A stretch of 53,679 nucleotides of DNA from Rugamonas violacea (GTDB taxonomy: Bacteria > Pseudomonadota > Gammaproteobacteria > Burkholderiales > Burkholderiaceae_D): NCBI RefSeq assembly GCF_016461825.1, contig NZ_JAEMNU010000020.1, positions 1-53,679 of the forward strand. Direction: 5' to 3'. Positions within the stretch are counted from its first letter, which is position 1, and every line of letters begins with the position of its first letter. A program made the translations under genes and the position numbers. The notes below the pieces were generated by a model. The model saw nothing but the letters and a program-made list of their open reading frames with translations. It did not search any database and was not told the origin of the DNA. This document shows positions 23,344 to 31,451 of the stretch, piece by piece.

Positions 23344-24510
23344 ATGGCAGCATCCTTTTTCCACGGCGTTACCGTCACCCTGGTCGATTCCGGTCCACGT
23401 TCGATCGCCACGCCGTCCAGCTCGGTGATCGGCCTGGTCGACACCTACACCCCGGGCGTCGGCCTGGCCGCCGCCAACACGCCGGTCAAGATCACCTCGC
23501 TGCGTGAGGCGGCCGCCGCCTTCGGCATCGCCAGCAACATCTACAAATCGCTGCGCGCCGTCTACGCCCGCACCAGCGCCGTGGTGGCGGCGGTCGGCGT
23601 GGCCCAGGTGGCCGACGCCGCCGCGCAGACCTCGGCCATCATCGGCGGCGTCAGCGCGCAGGGTGCCCGCACCGGCCTGCAGGCGCTGCTCGACGCCAAA
23701 TCCGTGCTCGGCCTGCAACCGCGCCTGCTGGTGGCGCCCGGCGCCTCGGCCACCCAGGCGGTGGCCACCGCCATCGACGGCATCGCCGGCAAGCTGCGCG
23801 CCATCGGCATCATCGACGGTCCCAACACCACCGACGACGCCGCACTGGCCTACGCGCTGAACTTCGGCAGCAAACGCCTGTACATGGTCGACCCGGGCAT
23901 CAAGGTGTGGGACACCTTGACCAACGCCAGTATCGACGCGCCGGCATCGGCCGCCGCCGCCGGCCTGTTCGCCTGGACCGACACGGAATACGGCTTCTGG
24001 GTCTCGCCGTCGAACAAGGAGTTCGTCGGCCTGACCGGCACCAAGCGTCCGGTCGAGTTCCTCGACGGCGACGCCACCTGCCGCGCCAACCTGCTCAACG
24101 TGGCCAACGTCGCCACCATCATCCGCGACGGCGGCTTCCGCCTGTGGGGCAACCGCACCTTGTCGGCCGATCCGAAGTGGGCCTTCGTCACCCGCGTGCG
24201 CACCACCGACATGGTGATGGACGCCATTCTGTACGCGCACAAATGGGCGGTCGACCGCGGCATCACCAAGACCTACGTAAAGGACGTCACCGAGGGCCTG
24301 AACGCCTTCATGCGCGACCTGCGCAACGCCGGCTGCATCATCAACTTCGAGGTCTACCCGGACCCCGACCTGAACACCGGCAGCCAGCTGGAGCAGGGCA
24401 AGGTGTATTGGAACATCCGCTTCACCGACGTGCCGCCGGCCGAGAACCCGAACTTCCGCGTCGAGGTCACCAACCAATGGGTCGGCGAGGTGCTCTCGCT
24501 CGGTAACTAA
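23344..24510 (+). CDS. FI: Contractile tail sheath protein FI
   Basis: A 388-residue protein of P2 FI length. It starts FFHGVTVTLVDSGPRSIATPSSSVIGLVDT, the typical sheath N-terminus, and ends with IRFTDVPPAENPNFRVEVTNQWVGEVL, the conserved C-terminal strand that links neighbouring subunits in the sheath lattice. Contraction of this sheath drives the tube into the target cell. TAGGAG lies seven bases before the ATG. It is the key evidence that the particle is contractile (R-type), not flexible (F-type). Confidence 0.95.
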   Translation: MAASFFHGVTVTLVDSGPRSIATPSSSVIGLVDTYTPGVGLAAANTPVKITSLREAAAAFGIASNIYKSLRAVYARTSAVVAAVGVAQVADAAAQTSAIIGGVSAQGARTGLQALLDAKSVLGLQPRLLVAPGASATQAVATAIDGIAGKLRAIGIIDGPNTTDDAALAYALNFGSKRLYMVDPGIKVWDTLTNASIDAPASAAAAGLFAWTDTEYGFWVSPSNKEFVGLTGTKRPVEFLDGDATCRANLLNVANVATIIRDGGFRLWGNRTLSADPKWAFVTRVRTTDMVMDAILYAHKWAVDRGITKTYVKDVTEGLNAFMRDLRNAGCIINFEVYPDPDLNTGSQLEQGKVYWNIRFTDVPPAENPNFRVEVTNQWVGEVLSLGN

Positions 24511-24610
24511 GCAGGGCGGGCAAGCCGCAGCAGGACGCGGCACCGACGCTTGATGCGCCGGCGCCGCCAGCAGTGAACACATCAATCTCACCACAACGGA
24601 GCTTTACCAC

Positions 24611-25114
24611 ATGATTCCTCAAACCCTCTACAACTTCAACCTGTTCGTCGGTGCCGATAGCTATGCCGGCGTGGCCTCCCAACTCACGCTGCCCAAGCTG
24701 AAGATCAAGACCGAGGACTACCGCGCCGGCGGCATGGACGCGCCGGTCAAGATGGACATGGGCCTGGAGGCGCTCGACGCCGCCTTCTCGATGAGCGGCG
24801 TGGCGCCGGACGTGCTGGCCTACTTCGGCCTGGCCGACCAGTCCTCCTTCCACGGCGTGTTCCGTGGCGCCTTCAAGGACCAGAAGGGCGTCGTGGTCGC
24901 CGCCGTGGCCACCTTCCAGGGCATGCTGCAGGAAGTCGACATGGGCGACTGGAAGGCCGGCGACAAGGCCGAGACCAAGTACAACGTCAACTGCAGCTAC
25001 TACAAGCTGGAAGTGGACGGCAAGGCCATCATCGAGATCGATCCGGTGGCCGGCATCCGCGTCATCAACGGCCAGGATCAACTGAGCAAGGTGCGCGCCG
25101 CGCTGGGCGTGTAA
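24611..25114 (+). CDS. FII: Tail tube protein FII
   Basis: A 167-residue protein matching the P2 FII family (PQTLYNFNLFVGADSYAGVASQLTLPKLK at the start; the middle block FHGVFRGAFKDQKGVVVAA; the end INGQDQLSKVRAALGV). It builds the rigid inner tube. A 100-base spacer separates it from the sheath gene and shows no strong hairpin. A REP-like palindrome follows its stop. Confidence 0.93.
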   Translation: MIPQTLYNFNLFVGADSYAGVASQLTLPKLKIKTEDYRAGGMDAPVKMDMGLEALDAAFSMSGVAPDVLAYFGLADQSSFHGVFRGAFKDQKGVVVAAVATFQGMLQEVDMGDWKAGDKAETKYNVNCSYYKLEVDGKAIIEIDPVAGIRVINGQDQLSKVRAALGV

Positions 25115-25160
25115 GCGCCGAGCTTAGGTCGTAAGGCGAAGGTGGCGGGAGCGCCATAGT

Positions 25161-25227
25161 AACCCCAACGGCGAAGGGCCGGGGTCGGACCCGCTGGGTC
25201 CGACCCCAGTTTTTGCCGCTGGGGTCG
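25161..25227. repeat. REP-like palindrome, copy 3
   Basis: Core GGGGTCGGACCC (25181-25192), GCT, GGGTCCGACCCC (25196-25207), with outer arms AACCCCAACGGC and GCCGCTGGGGT pairing with one mismatch. It lies between the tube and chaperone genes and may stabilise or punctuate the abundant sheath/tube mRNA. Confidence 0.87.
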
Positions 25228-25276
25228 TTTGCGTTCCGCCACTTCACGCAGAACCATTTTTCAATTCGAGGAACCC

Positions 25277-25618
25277 ATGGAACACACCAACAACCCGTCC
25301 TGGCTGCGCCAGGGCGACGACGTCGTCACCGTCACGCTGTCGCGGCCGGAGAGCTTCAACGGCGTCAAGACCAACCAATTGCAACTGCGCGCGCCGACCG
25401 TGCGCGACATGCGCGGCGCGCAGAAGCTGCATCCGTCCGACGTCGAGGAGCGCGAGCTGGCGCTGTTCGCCAGCCTGGCGCAGGTGGCGCCGGCCGACCT
25501 GGAACAGCTCAAGCTGAGCGATTACAACCGCGTGCAGGACGGTTATTTTCGCCTGCTTTCCGATCCTGCAATTGAGCCTGGAGCAGCTGCGAACGCTGAC
25601 GCGGCGGCTGGCGCTTGA
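25277..25618 (+). CDS. E: Tail assembly chaperone E
   Basis: A 113-residue protein between tube and tape measure, the conserved position of the P2 E / lambda G chaperone. It has VTLSRPESFNGVKTNQLQLRAPTVRDMRGAQKL and the family-typical DVEERELALFASLAQVAPADLEQLKLSDYNRVQDGYFRLL. It would coat the tape measure during assembly and is not part of the finished tail. The 3' end overlaps a second frame encoding E'. The last ~20 residues in this frame are low-complexity Ala/Gly, as when the real continuation is in the other frame. Confidence 0.85.
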   Translation: MEHTNNPSWLRQGDDVVTVTLSRPESFNGVKTNQLQLRAPTVRDMRGAQKLHPSDVEERELALFASLAQVAPADLEQLKLSDYNRVQDGYFRLLSDPAIEPGAAANADAAAGA

Positions 25619-25694
25619 GTGCCGCTTCCAGCCGTCCGAGATAGAGCGGATGACGCTGGACGACATGTTGTGGTGGCTGGAGGAGCCGGCCTGA
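25518..25694 (+). CDS. E' extension of the tail chaperone, reached by ribosomal frameshift
   Basis: In the frame one base ahead of E (a +1 or -2 shift) an open stretch runs from 25518 to a TGA at 25692-25694. Its end, SLEQLRTLTRRLALECRF then QPSEIERMTLDDMLWWLE, is the typical E' sequence of P2-like tails. No ATG with a ribosome binding site precedes it, so it should be made as an E-E' fusion, as in nearly all tailed phages. The slip must occur between 25518 and 25618; CTTTCC at 25556-25561 is one candidate. P2 uses -1, Mu -2. Confidence 0.75.
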   Translation, partial: AITTACRTVIFACFPILQLSLEQLRTLTRRLALECRFQPSEIERMTLDDMLWWLEEPA

Positions 25695-25763
25695 TCCCGC
25701 AGGGGACGGGCGGTCCGCTGCGGCCGCCTGGGTGAGGCACACAAGAGGAACAGGCGAAACCAT

Positions 25764-28190
25764 ATGGCGAACAATACGGAACAAGTGGGCACGCTCGTCG
25801 CGGACGGCGTGAAGGTGGGCCTGGGCCGCGTCTTCGGCGACGCCGAGGCGCGCGGCGCCAAGGCCAAAAAGGCGGCCGACGAACTGGCCAAGACGGCGGG
25901 CGAGGCGGACCGCCAAGTCAGGGCGCTGCGCACCCAAGCCAAGGGGTACGAGCGCATCGGCGATAGTATGAAGCAGGGCAAGGAGGCGCTGGGCGACCTG
26001 TCCACGCTGGGCAAGGCGGTGATGGCGCCGGTGAACGCGTCGGCCGAGTACCAGGTGTCGGTGCGGGCGATCGCCAACGAGGCCGGTGAAAGCGGCGCGG
26101 CCGGCGAGGCGCGCGTCGCCGCGCGGCTGGCGCTGGCCGCGCGCCAGGGCGGCGTCAACAGCAACGAGCTGGCCGGCGCGGTCGGCAAGATGATCAATCC
26201 CCGCCTCGACGGCAAGCAGGCGCTGGATATGGCGCCGTTGCTGACGCGCTTTGCGGTGGGGCAGAGCGTGTCGATGGACGCCGGCGCCAAGTTGATCGGC
26301 GCGCTGGCGCAGCAGGCCAACATCAGCTCGCCGGCCGAGATGCGCCAGGCGCTCAACGGCATCGTCGACATGGGCCAGCGCAACAAGGTCGACATGGGCG
26401 AGCTGGCCAAGGCCATGCCGGGCCTGCTGGCGGAGATGAACAAGCTGGGCGTGCAGGGCCAGGCGGCGCCGCAGCGGCTGGCCGCGATGCTGGAACGCAG
26501 CCTGAAGACGGCCGACTCGCCCGAGGCGGCGGCCAAGGAGGTCAAGGAGCAGCTGGTGAAGCTGCGCGAGCAGGCGCGCGGCAAGGACCGGAAGACCGGC
26601 CAGGCCGCCACGGCGGACACGGCCGCCTCGCTGGCCCGCGCCCGGGCGCAGCTGGACAAGGTGGCGCCGGCCGGTCCGGGCAGACCCGTCGAGGAGCATC
26701 TCGACAAGGACTTTGGCGACGCGCGCAGCGGCTCCAAGAACAAGTGGGGCGCGTTGGACGCGGCGTCGAACCAACTGCTGGTGAACGTGGGCGACGCGCT
26801 GCGTCCCTACAGCGACAAGGTGGCGGTCGTGCTGACCGACTTGACCAACGGTGCCGCCGACCTGGCCAAGGCCTGGCCTGGCGTGACGGCGGCACTGGTC
26901 GGCGTGGTCGGCGCGGCCGCCGCGTACAAGCTGGCGAAAAGCGGCGTCGGCCTGGTGCGCGGCGCCGGCGAGGTGGCGTTGGGCGGCATTTTCGGCCGGA
27001 AGAAAAAGGCGGCGGGCGAGGCCGGCGACGATGCGGCCAAGGGCGGCGACGTGCAGCGTGTGTTTGTGACCAACTGGCCGGTCGGGAAGTGCTGCGGCGG
27101 CGCCGACGGGGATGGTCCGGATGGCGACGCCGGTGGCGCGGATGCGGACGGCGGACGCAAACGGCGCAAGCGACCGGGCGCCTTGCGCCGCGCGGGACGG
27201 CGCATCGCCGGCCGGCTTGGCCGCGCCGGGCGCGGCATGGCAGGCCTGGGGCGGCGTGCGCTTGCGGCGGGCGGCCGCGTCTTTGGTGGCATTGGCCGGG
27301 GCATCGCCCGGGTGGCGCGTGCGCCGCTGGGTGCGGTGGCCGGCGGCCTTGGCCGCGTGGGGCGTGGCGTCGTCGGACTGGGGCGGAGTGCGGCGACTGC
27401 CGGCGGGCGCCTGCTCGGCCGTGCGGGCGGTGCCGTCGCCTCGTCGGCACGCGCGGCGGCCGGCGCGGCGCCGGCTCTGGTTCGGCGCGTGGCGCCGCTT
27501 GCGGGCCGTCTGGGCGGCGCCCTGGCGGTGGCGGGCGGCGCGCTGCAGGTCTATCAGGTGTATCGCGGCGCGAAGACCAGGGACGAGAAGGCGGAAGGCT
27601 ATGGGCGCGCGGCCGGCAGTATGGCCGGCGGCGCTTCCGGCGCCATGCTCGGTGCGGCGATTGGTGGCGTGGCCGGGCCGATAGGCGCGCTGGTGGGCGC
27701 CGTGGCCTTGGGCGCCTTGGGCGCCTGGAAGGGCGAAGAGTATGTTGGCCGAAAAGCCAAGGAGCTTTTCGGCGACAAGAAGCCCGAGCCCAAGACGGCT
27801 GCGGCAGCCACCGGCGCCGCCCCGGTCGGCGCGGCCTTGGGCTTGACGGCGCCATGGCAGCGTGGCCCAGGTGGGCCGGCGAGCGGGCCGCTGTTGGGCG
27901 GCACGCCGGAGGCGCTGGCCGCCGCTGCCCGCGTGGCGGCGTTGCACAGTGCCGTGCAGGGCGCCTTGCAGACGCCGCCGGCCTCGCTGCTGCGCAGTCC
28001 CCTGTTGGCGCCGGCCGTGCCGTTCGCACCGGCCATCCACTTCGCGCCGGCCATCACGGTCACGGTGCAGGGCGACGTCAAGGAGCCGGCATCGATCGCG
28101 CGCGAGCTGATGCCGCATTTGCAGCGTTTGATGGACGAGCTGCGCGCCAGCCAGGCGCGCAGCGTGCTGTTCGACGGCGTACACGTTTAA
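25764..28190 (+). CDS. T: Tail tape measure protein
   Basis: An 808-residue protein. The N-terminal third is helical (DEVKKAADELAKTAGEADRQVRALRTQ-like coiled-coil around residues 30-60, then LNGIVDMGQRNKVDMGELAKAMPGLLAEMNKLG, the tape-measure core). Residues ~390-410 are hydrophobic. Residues about 465-600 are an unusual Arg/Gly/Ala-rich stretch (RRAGRRIAGRLGRAGRG), followed by Gly-zipper-like membrane segments near 610-660. Length sets tail length; at about 1.5 angstrom per residue the tube would be near 120 nm (inference). It is the longest gene in the cluster. Confidence 0.9.
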   Translation: MANNTEQVGTLVADGVKVGLGRVFGDAEARGAKAKKAADELAKTAGEADRQVRALRTQAKGYERIGDSMKQGKEALGDLSTLGKAVMAPVNASAEYQVSVRAIANEAGESGAAGEARVAARLALAARQGGVNSNELAGAVGKMINPRLDGKQALDMAPLLTRFAVGQSVSMDAGAKLIGALAQQANISSPAEMRQALNGIVDMGQRNKVDMGELAKAMPGLLAEMNKLGVQGQAAPQRLAAMLERSLKTADSPEAAAKEVKEQLVKLREQARGKDRKTGQAATADTAASLARARAQLDKVAPAGPGRPVEEHLDKDFGDARSGSKNKWGALDAASNQLLVNVGDALRPYSDKVAVVLTDLTNGAADLAKAWPGVTAALVGVVGAAAAYKLAKSGVGLVRGAGEVALGGIFGRKKKAAGEAGDDAAKGGDVQRVFVTNWPVGKCCGGADGDGPDGDAGGADADGGRKRRKRPGALRRAGRRIAGRLGRAGRGMAGLGRRALAAGGRVFGGIGRGIARVARAPLGAVAGGLGRVGRGVVGLGRSAATAGGRLLGRAGGAVASSARAAAGAAPALVRRVAPLAGRLGGALAVAGGALQVYQVYRGAKTRDEKAEGYGRAAGSMAGGASGAMLGAAIGGVAGPIGALVGAVALGALGAWKGEEYVGRKAKELFGDKKPEPKTAAAATGAAPVGAALGLTAPWQRGPGGPASGPLLGGTPEALAAAARVAALHSAVQGALQTPPASLLRSPLLAPAVPFAPAIHFAPAITVTVQGDVKEPASIARELMPHLQRLMDELRASQARSVLFDGVHV

Positions 28191-28199
28191 GGAGCAATC

Positions 28200-29072
28200 A
28201 TGGATGTCAAAGAGTTGGTCAATCGGGCCACCAGCGAGATCGGCCGCGCCACCGAAAGGGCGCGCCGGGTCGAGCAGCTGGTGGATGGAAAAATCGCCCA
28301 GGCGGGCAAGCTGGCGGCGATGGCCGTCGGCCACATCGAGCACGCCACGGCGCTGGTCAAGAGCGCCACGGCGACGATGAACCGGGTGCTGCCGTTGCTC
28401 GACGGCGCCGTGGTCGAGCGTGGCCTGGCCATGCTGGGCGCCGCCGCCGGCAAGCTTATCGACAGCAAGGTGGCGCTGGTGAAGGAGGCCGCCGCCAAGC
28501 TGGCGGGCGCGGTGGGCGGCCTGCGCAAGGCCTTCACCGCGTTGACGGGACTGGGCGGCAAGGCGCCGGCGCCGGTGGCGGCGGCCTTGTCGTCGCTGGG
28601 CCTGAAGCCGAAGGGAGGCGCGGCGGGCGGGGCTGAGGGTGCGGCCGCCACGGCGGCCACGCCGCACATGCTGGTGCTGAGCGCGGAGGACGGTTCGAGC
28701 TACAGCTTCGGCCTGTCCAACGCCAGCTTCCAGGGACTCAAGCGGCAGACCAACTACACGGTCGCCGCGCAGGAGCGGCTGAACCGGCAGGACGCGCTGC
28801 AGGCGGTGGGCAAGGGCGGCGAGTCGCTGTCCTTGAACGGCGTGATCTTCACGGCGCTGAACACCGGCCGCAAGGAGCTCGACAAGCTGCGCGCCATCGG
28901 CCAGCAAACCAAGCCGCTGCTGCTGACCACCGGCTACGGCGAGGTGCTGGGCCGCTGGTACATGGTGTCGCTGTCGGAGGAGCAGGACGGTCTGCTGGCC
29001 AACGGCGCGGCGCGCAAACAAACCTTCTCGATGGAGTTCAAACGCTATGGCGACGATTATCAGAACCTGTGA
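28200..29072 (+). CDS. U: Tail protein U fused to a long N-terminal helical domain
   Basis: 290 residues. Residues ~155-290 are the P2 gpU domain (LSAEDGSSYSFGLSNASFQ, LNRQDALQAVGKGGESLSL, QTKPLLLTTGYGEVLGRWY, FSMEFKRYGDD). P2 gpU is about 159 residues and has nothing before this. Here ~150 residues of Ala/Val-rich helices precede it (TERARRVEQLVDGKIAQAG and further amphipathic helices). The extension looks like the end of a tape measure and may line the tube interior. The start follows the tape measure stop by nine bases. It overlaps X by 26 bases. Confidence 0.85.
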   Translation: MDVKELVNRATSEIGRATERARRVEQLVDGKIAQAGKLAAMAVGHIEHATALVKSATATMNRVLPLLDGAVVERGLAMLGAAAGKLIDSKVALVKEAAAKLAGAVGGLRKAFTALTGLGGKAPAPVAAALSSLGLKPKGGAAGGAEGAAATAATPHMLVLSAEDGSSYSFGLSNASFQGLKRQTNYTVAAQERLNRQDALQAVGKGGESLSLNGVIFTALNTGRKELDKLRAIGQQTKPLLLTTGYGEVLGRWYMVSLSEEQDGLLANGAARKQTFSMEFKRYGDDYQNL

Positions 29073-29253
29073 CGGCGACGTGCTCGACACGATCTGCCAG
29101 GACCATTACGGCTTCGTGGCCGGCAGCGTGGAGGCGGTGTACGCCGCCAATCCCGGCCTGGCGGCGCAGCCGCAACCGTTCGCCGCCGGCTTGACGCTGC
29201 GCTTGCCGCTGCTGCCGGCGCGCCGCAGCGACGTGATCCAATTGTGGAATTGA
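29047..29253 (+). CDS. X: Tail protein X (LysM-like)
   Basis: A 68-residue protein with the gpX/LysM pattern: CDGDVLDTICQDHYG, YAANPGLAAQPQPFAAGLTLRLP. In P2-like tails X is a small hub-associated protein. Its start lies inside the 3' end of U, a tight coupling common in this module. Confidence 0.88.
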   Translation: MATIIRTCDGDVLDTICQDHYGFVAGSVEAVYAANPGLAAQPQPFAAGLTLRLPLLPARRSDVIQLWN

Positions 29254-29262
29254 GGAGGGCGC

Positions 29263-30303
29263 ATGCAAGCCGATTTTGACATCGTCGCCAACGGGCAGAA
29301 CATCACCGACCTGCTGCGCGACCGCCTGCTGGAATTGCGCCTGACCGACAAGACCGGCCTGGAGACGGACACCTGCGAGATCCGCCTGGACGACCGGGGC
29401 GGCAAGCTGGCCTTGCCGCCGAAGGGCGCCACCTTGACGATCTCGCTGGGCTGGGCCGGCCAGGGCTTGAACCTGCTGGGCAGCTTCAAGATCGACGAGG
29501 TGGTGATGGACGGGCCGCCGGCCGGCGTGACCATCCGTGGCAAGGGCGCCGACCTGCGGCAGAGCGCCAAGAGCCAGCGCCACGCCGGCTACGAGAAGAC
29601 CACGTTGGCGGCCATCGTCGCCACGGTGGCGGCGCGCCACGGCTGGCGCGCCGTGTGCAAGGTGACGGCGGAGGTGGCGCGGCTCGACCAGATCGGCGAG
29701 AGCGACCTGCACTTCCTCACCCGGCTGGCGCGGCTGCACGGCGCCACCGCCACCGTCAAGAACGGCGCCTTGCTGGTGCTGCCGCGCGGCGCCGGCAAGA
29801 CGGCCAGCGGAGCGGTTCCGCCCAAGCTGGTGTTGCGGGCGGAGCAGCTGACGCGCTACAGCTTCACCTTCGCCGACCGCAGCGGCTTCAAGTCGGTCAA
29901 GACCAACTCGCACGATGCCGGCAAGGCGAAACAGGTCGAGCAGGAAGTGGCCAACCCGGTGGCGGCGGACGGCGCGGCGGTGCACAGCGACCGTCACCCC
30001 TACACCGACACCGACACCGCCAAGGCCGCCGCGCAGTCGCGCATGGCGGCGCTGAACCGCGCCACCGCCAGCGGCACGCTGAATCTGATGGGGCGGGCCG
30101 ACATCGCCGCCGAACGCATCATCGGCATCGCCGGTTTGAAGCCGGAGGTGGACGGCGACTATCTGGTCGAGTCGGTCACCCACAGTTACACGCACGACTC
30201 CTGGCGCATGCAGGTCGAGCTCAATGCCGGCAACCTGGGCAAGGCCACGGCGGGGCAGGGGCGCAGCGCCAATGGCGGCAAGGAGTTGGTGGCGCCGGGC
30301 TAG
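29263..30303 (+). CDS. D: Baseplate hub protein D (P2 gpD / gp27-like)
   Basis: A 346-residue protein of the 'late control D' family: DFDIVANGQNITDLLRDRLLELRLTDKTGLETDTCEIRLDD at the start, LTISLGWAGQGLNLLGSF in the middle and the conserved HSYTHDSWRMQVEL near the end. Despite the name it is the baseplate hub that holds the spike trimer at the tube tip. It ends the structural set; the lysis genes follow 43 bases later. Confidence 0.92.
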   Translation: MQADFDIVANGQNITDLLRDRLLELRLTDKTGLETDTCEIRLDDRGGKLALPPKGATLTISLGWAGQGLNLLGSFKIDEVVMDGPPAGVTIRGKGADLRQSAKSQRHAGYEKTTLAAIVATVAARHGWRAVCKVTAEVARLDQIGESDLHFLTRLARLHGATATVKNGALLVLPRGAGKTASGAVPPKLVLRAEQLTRYSFTFADRSGFKSVKTNSHDAGKAKQVEQEVANPVAADGAAVHSDRHPYTDTDTAKAAAQSRMAALNRATASGTLNLMGRADIAAERIIGIAGLKPEVDGDYLVESVTHSYTHDSWRMQVELNAGNLGKATAGQGRSANGGKELVAPG

Positions 30304-30346
30304 CGCTGGCGAGGTCCCCGCGATTTACTTTGAAAGGAAAAAACCT

Positions 30347-30709
30347 ATGACTGAACCGGTAAGCTCGACGGCCTCCATCGCGATCGCCGCCGGCACCATC
30401 ACGCTCAGCGGGTCGGTGTTCGGTGTGCAGTACGACGCGCTGTTGGCCGGCTTTTTCGGCGGCCTGGTGTCGCTGTCCTATCTGCCGCCGATGTCGGCGC
30501 CGAAGGTCGTCGGCACGGTGGCCGGTTCGGCGCTGCTGGCCGGCTTCTTCGCGCCGATCATCGCGGTGGCGGCGCTGCACTATCTGCCCTGGCTGCAAAG
30601 CGTGGGCGACTTCAGCCGCATCGCCGGCGGCGCCGCCCTCGGCATCGCGGCCCAGGTGCTGATCCCGGCCGGCCTGAAACGGCTGCGCTCCTTCATCGGA
30701 GGGCAGTGA
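30347..30709 (+). CDS. Holin-like membrane protein (lysis module, first)
   Basis: A 120-residue protein with three or four hydrophobic segments (about 8-26, 30-48, 55-75 and 95-110) and a short basic end (LKRLRSFIGG). The ATG at 30347 has AAAGGA upstream. It heads the lysis genes just before the endolysin, so a holin role is likely; no family name is certain. Its stop overlaps the next start by one base. Confidence 0.6.
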   Translation: MTEPVSSTASIAIAAGTITLSGSVFGVQYDALLAGFFGGLVSLSYLPPMSAPKVVGTVAGSALLAGFFAPIIAVAALHYLPWLQSVGDFSRIAGGAALGIAAQVLIPAGLKRLRSFIGGQ

Positions 30710-30981
30710 TGCTGCTGGCTATCTACCTGGGCGCGGCCATGCTGATCCTCTGCAAGGGCCTGTTCTTCACCATCAACCATATGGGGCGCCACACCACCTT
30801 GCGCAGCCGGCTGGCCTGGCTGCTGCTGACCACGGCCGCGCTGGACGTGGTGATCAGCCCGGCCTTCGACCGCACGCCGTCGCCGTCGCTGGGCGGCGTC
30901 GCGCTGGTGGTGGCGCTGGCCTGTTACGTGCTGCCGCCGCGCCGCGCGCAATCAATCAACGACCGAAAGGATGTGCCATGA
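30709..30981 (+). CDS. Small membrane protein of the lysis module (second)
   Basis: A 90-residue protein with hydrophobic segments at about 1-19, 34-50 and 62-79 and a charged end (RAQSINDRKDVP). It starts in the TGATG overlap with the gene before it and overlaps the next by four bases. It could be an antiholin or an HP1-type holin; sequence alone does not decide. No enzyme motif is present. Confidence 0.55.
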   Translation: MLLAIYLGAAMLILCKGLFFTINHMGRHTTLRSRLAWLLLTTAALDVVISPAFDRTPSPSLGGVALVVALACYVLPPRRAQSINDRKDVP

Positions 30982-31451
30982 TTTTGTCTTTGCTGTCGAT
31001 GCTGGGCGGCGGGCTGTTACGCCTGCTGCCCGAGCTGTTCGGCTTCTTGCACAAGAAGACCGACAACGCCCACGAGCTGGCCATGCTGGAGCGCCAGTTC
31101 CAGCTGGAGCAGAGCCGCGCCGCCAGCCAGCAGGCGCTGGTGGAGTACCGGGGCGGCGTGGAGGAGACGCTGGCCCTGCTCGACGCGCAGAAGGATGCGC
31201 TGGCCGGCCAGATGCAACCGCTCGGCATTTGGTGGGCCGATGCGCTGAATTTTTTGGTGCGGCCACTGGCCACCTACTACGTGCTGCTGTTGTACGGCGT
31301 GGCCAAGCTGGCCATGTTCATGGTCGCGCTGCATGCCGGCATCGGCGGCTGGGAGGCGATCCTGAAAATTTACGATGCCGAGGACAGGGCCATCCTGTCT
31401 GGCATCTTGGCGTTCTGGTTCGTCGGACGCGTGTTCGATAAGCGCAAATGA
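30978..31451 (+). CDS. 3TM holin-family-like membrane protein (lysis module, third)
   Basis: A 157-residue protein. It begins with a hydrophobic helix, then a charged coiled-coil (KKTDNAHELAMLERQFQLEQ), and ends with two membrane helices after WWADALNFLVRPLATYYVLLLYGV. The 'RP' plus long hydrophobic end resembles GTA_holin_3TM proteins. It overlaps the endolysin start (ATGA). Of the three small membrane proteins this is the best holin match. Confidence 0.65.
   Translation: MILSLLSMLGGGLLRLLPELFGFLHKKTDNAHELAMLERQFQLEQSRAASQQALVEYRGGVEETLALLDAQKDALAGQMQPLGIWWADALNFLVRPLATYYVLLLYGVAKLAMFMVALHAGIGGWEAILKIYDAEDRAILSGILAFWFVGRVFDKRK

Noticed and set aside
25509..29090. A 1,193-residue open frame opposite the tape measure and U genes
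   Set aside because: It covers several well-supported genes on the other strand and has shadow-like composition.
30978..31451. Gene transfer agent, because of a GTA-type holin resemblance
   Set aside because: No capsid or packaging genes are present.
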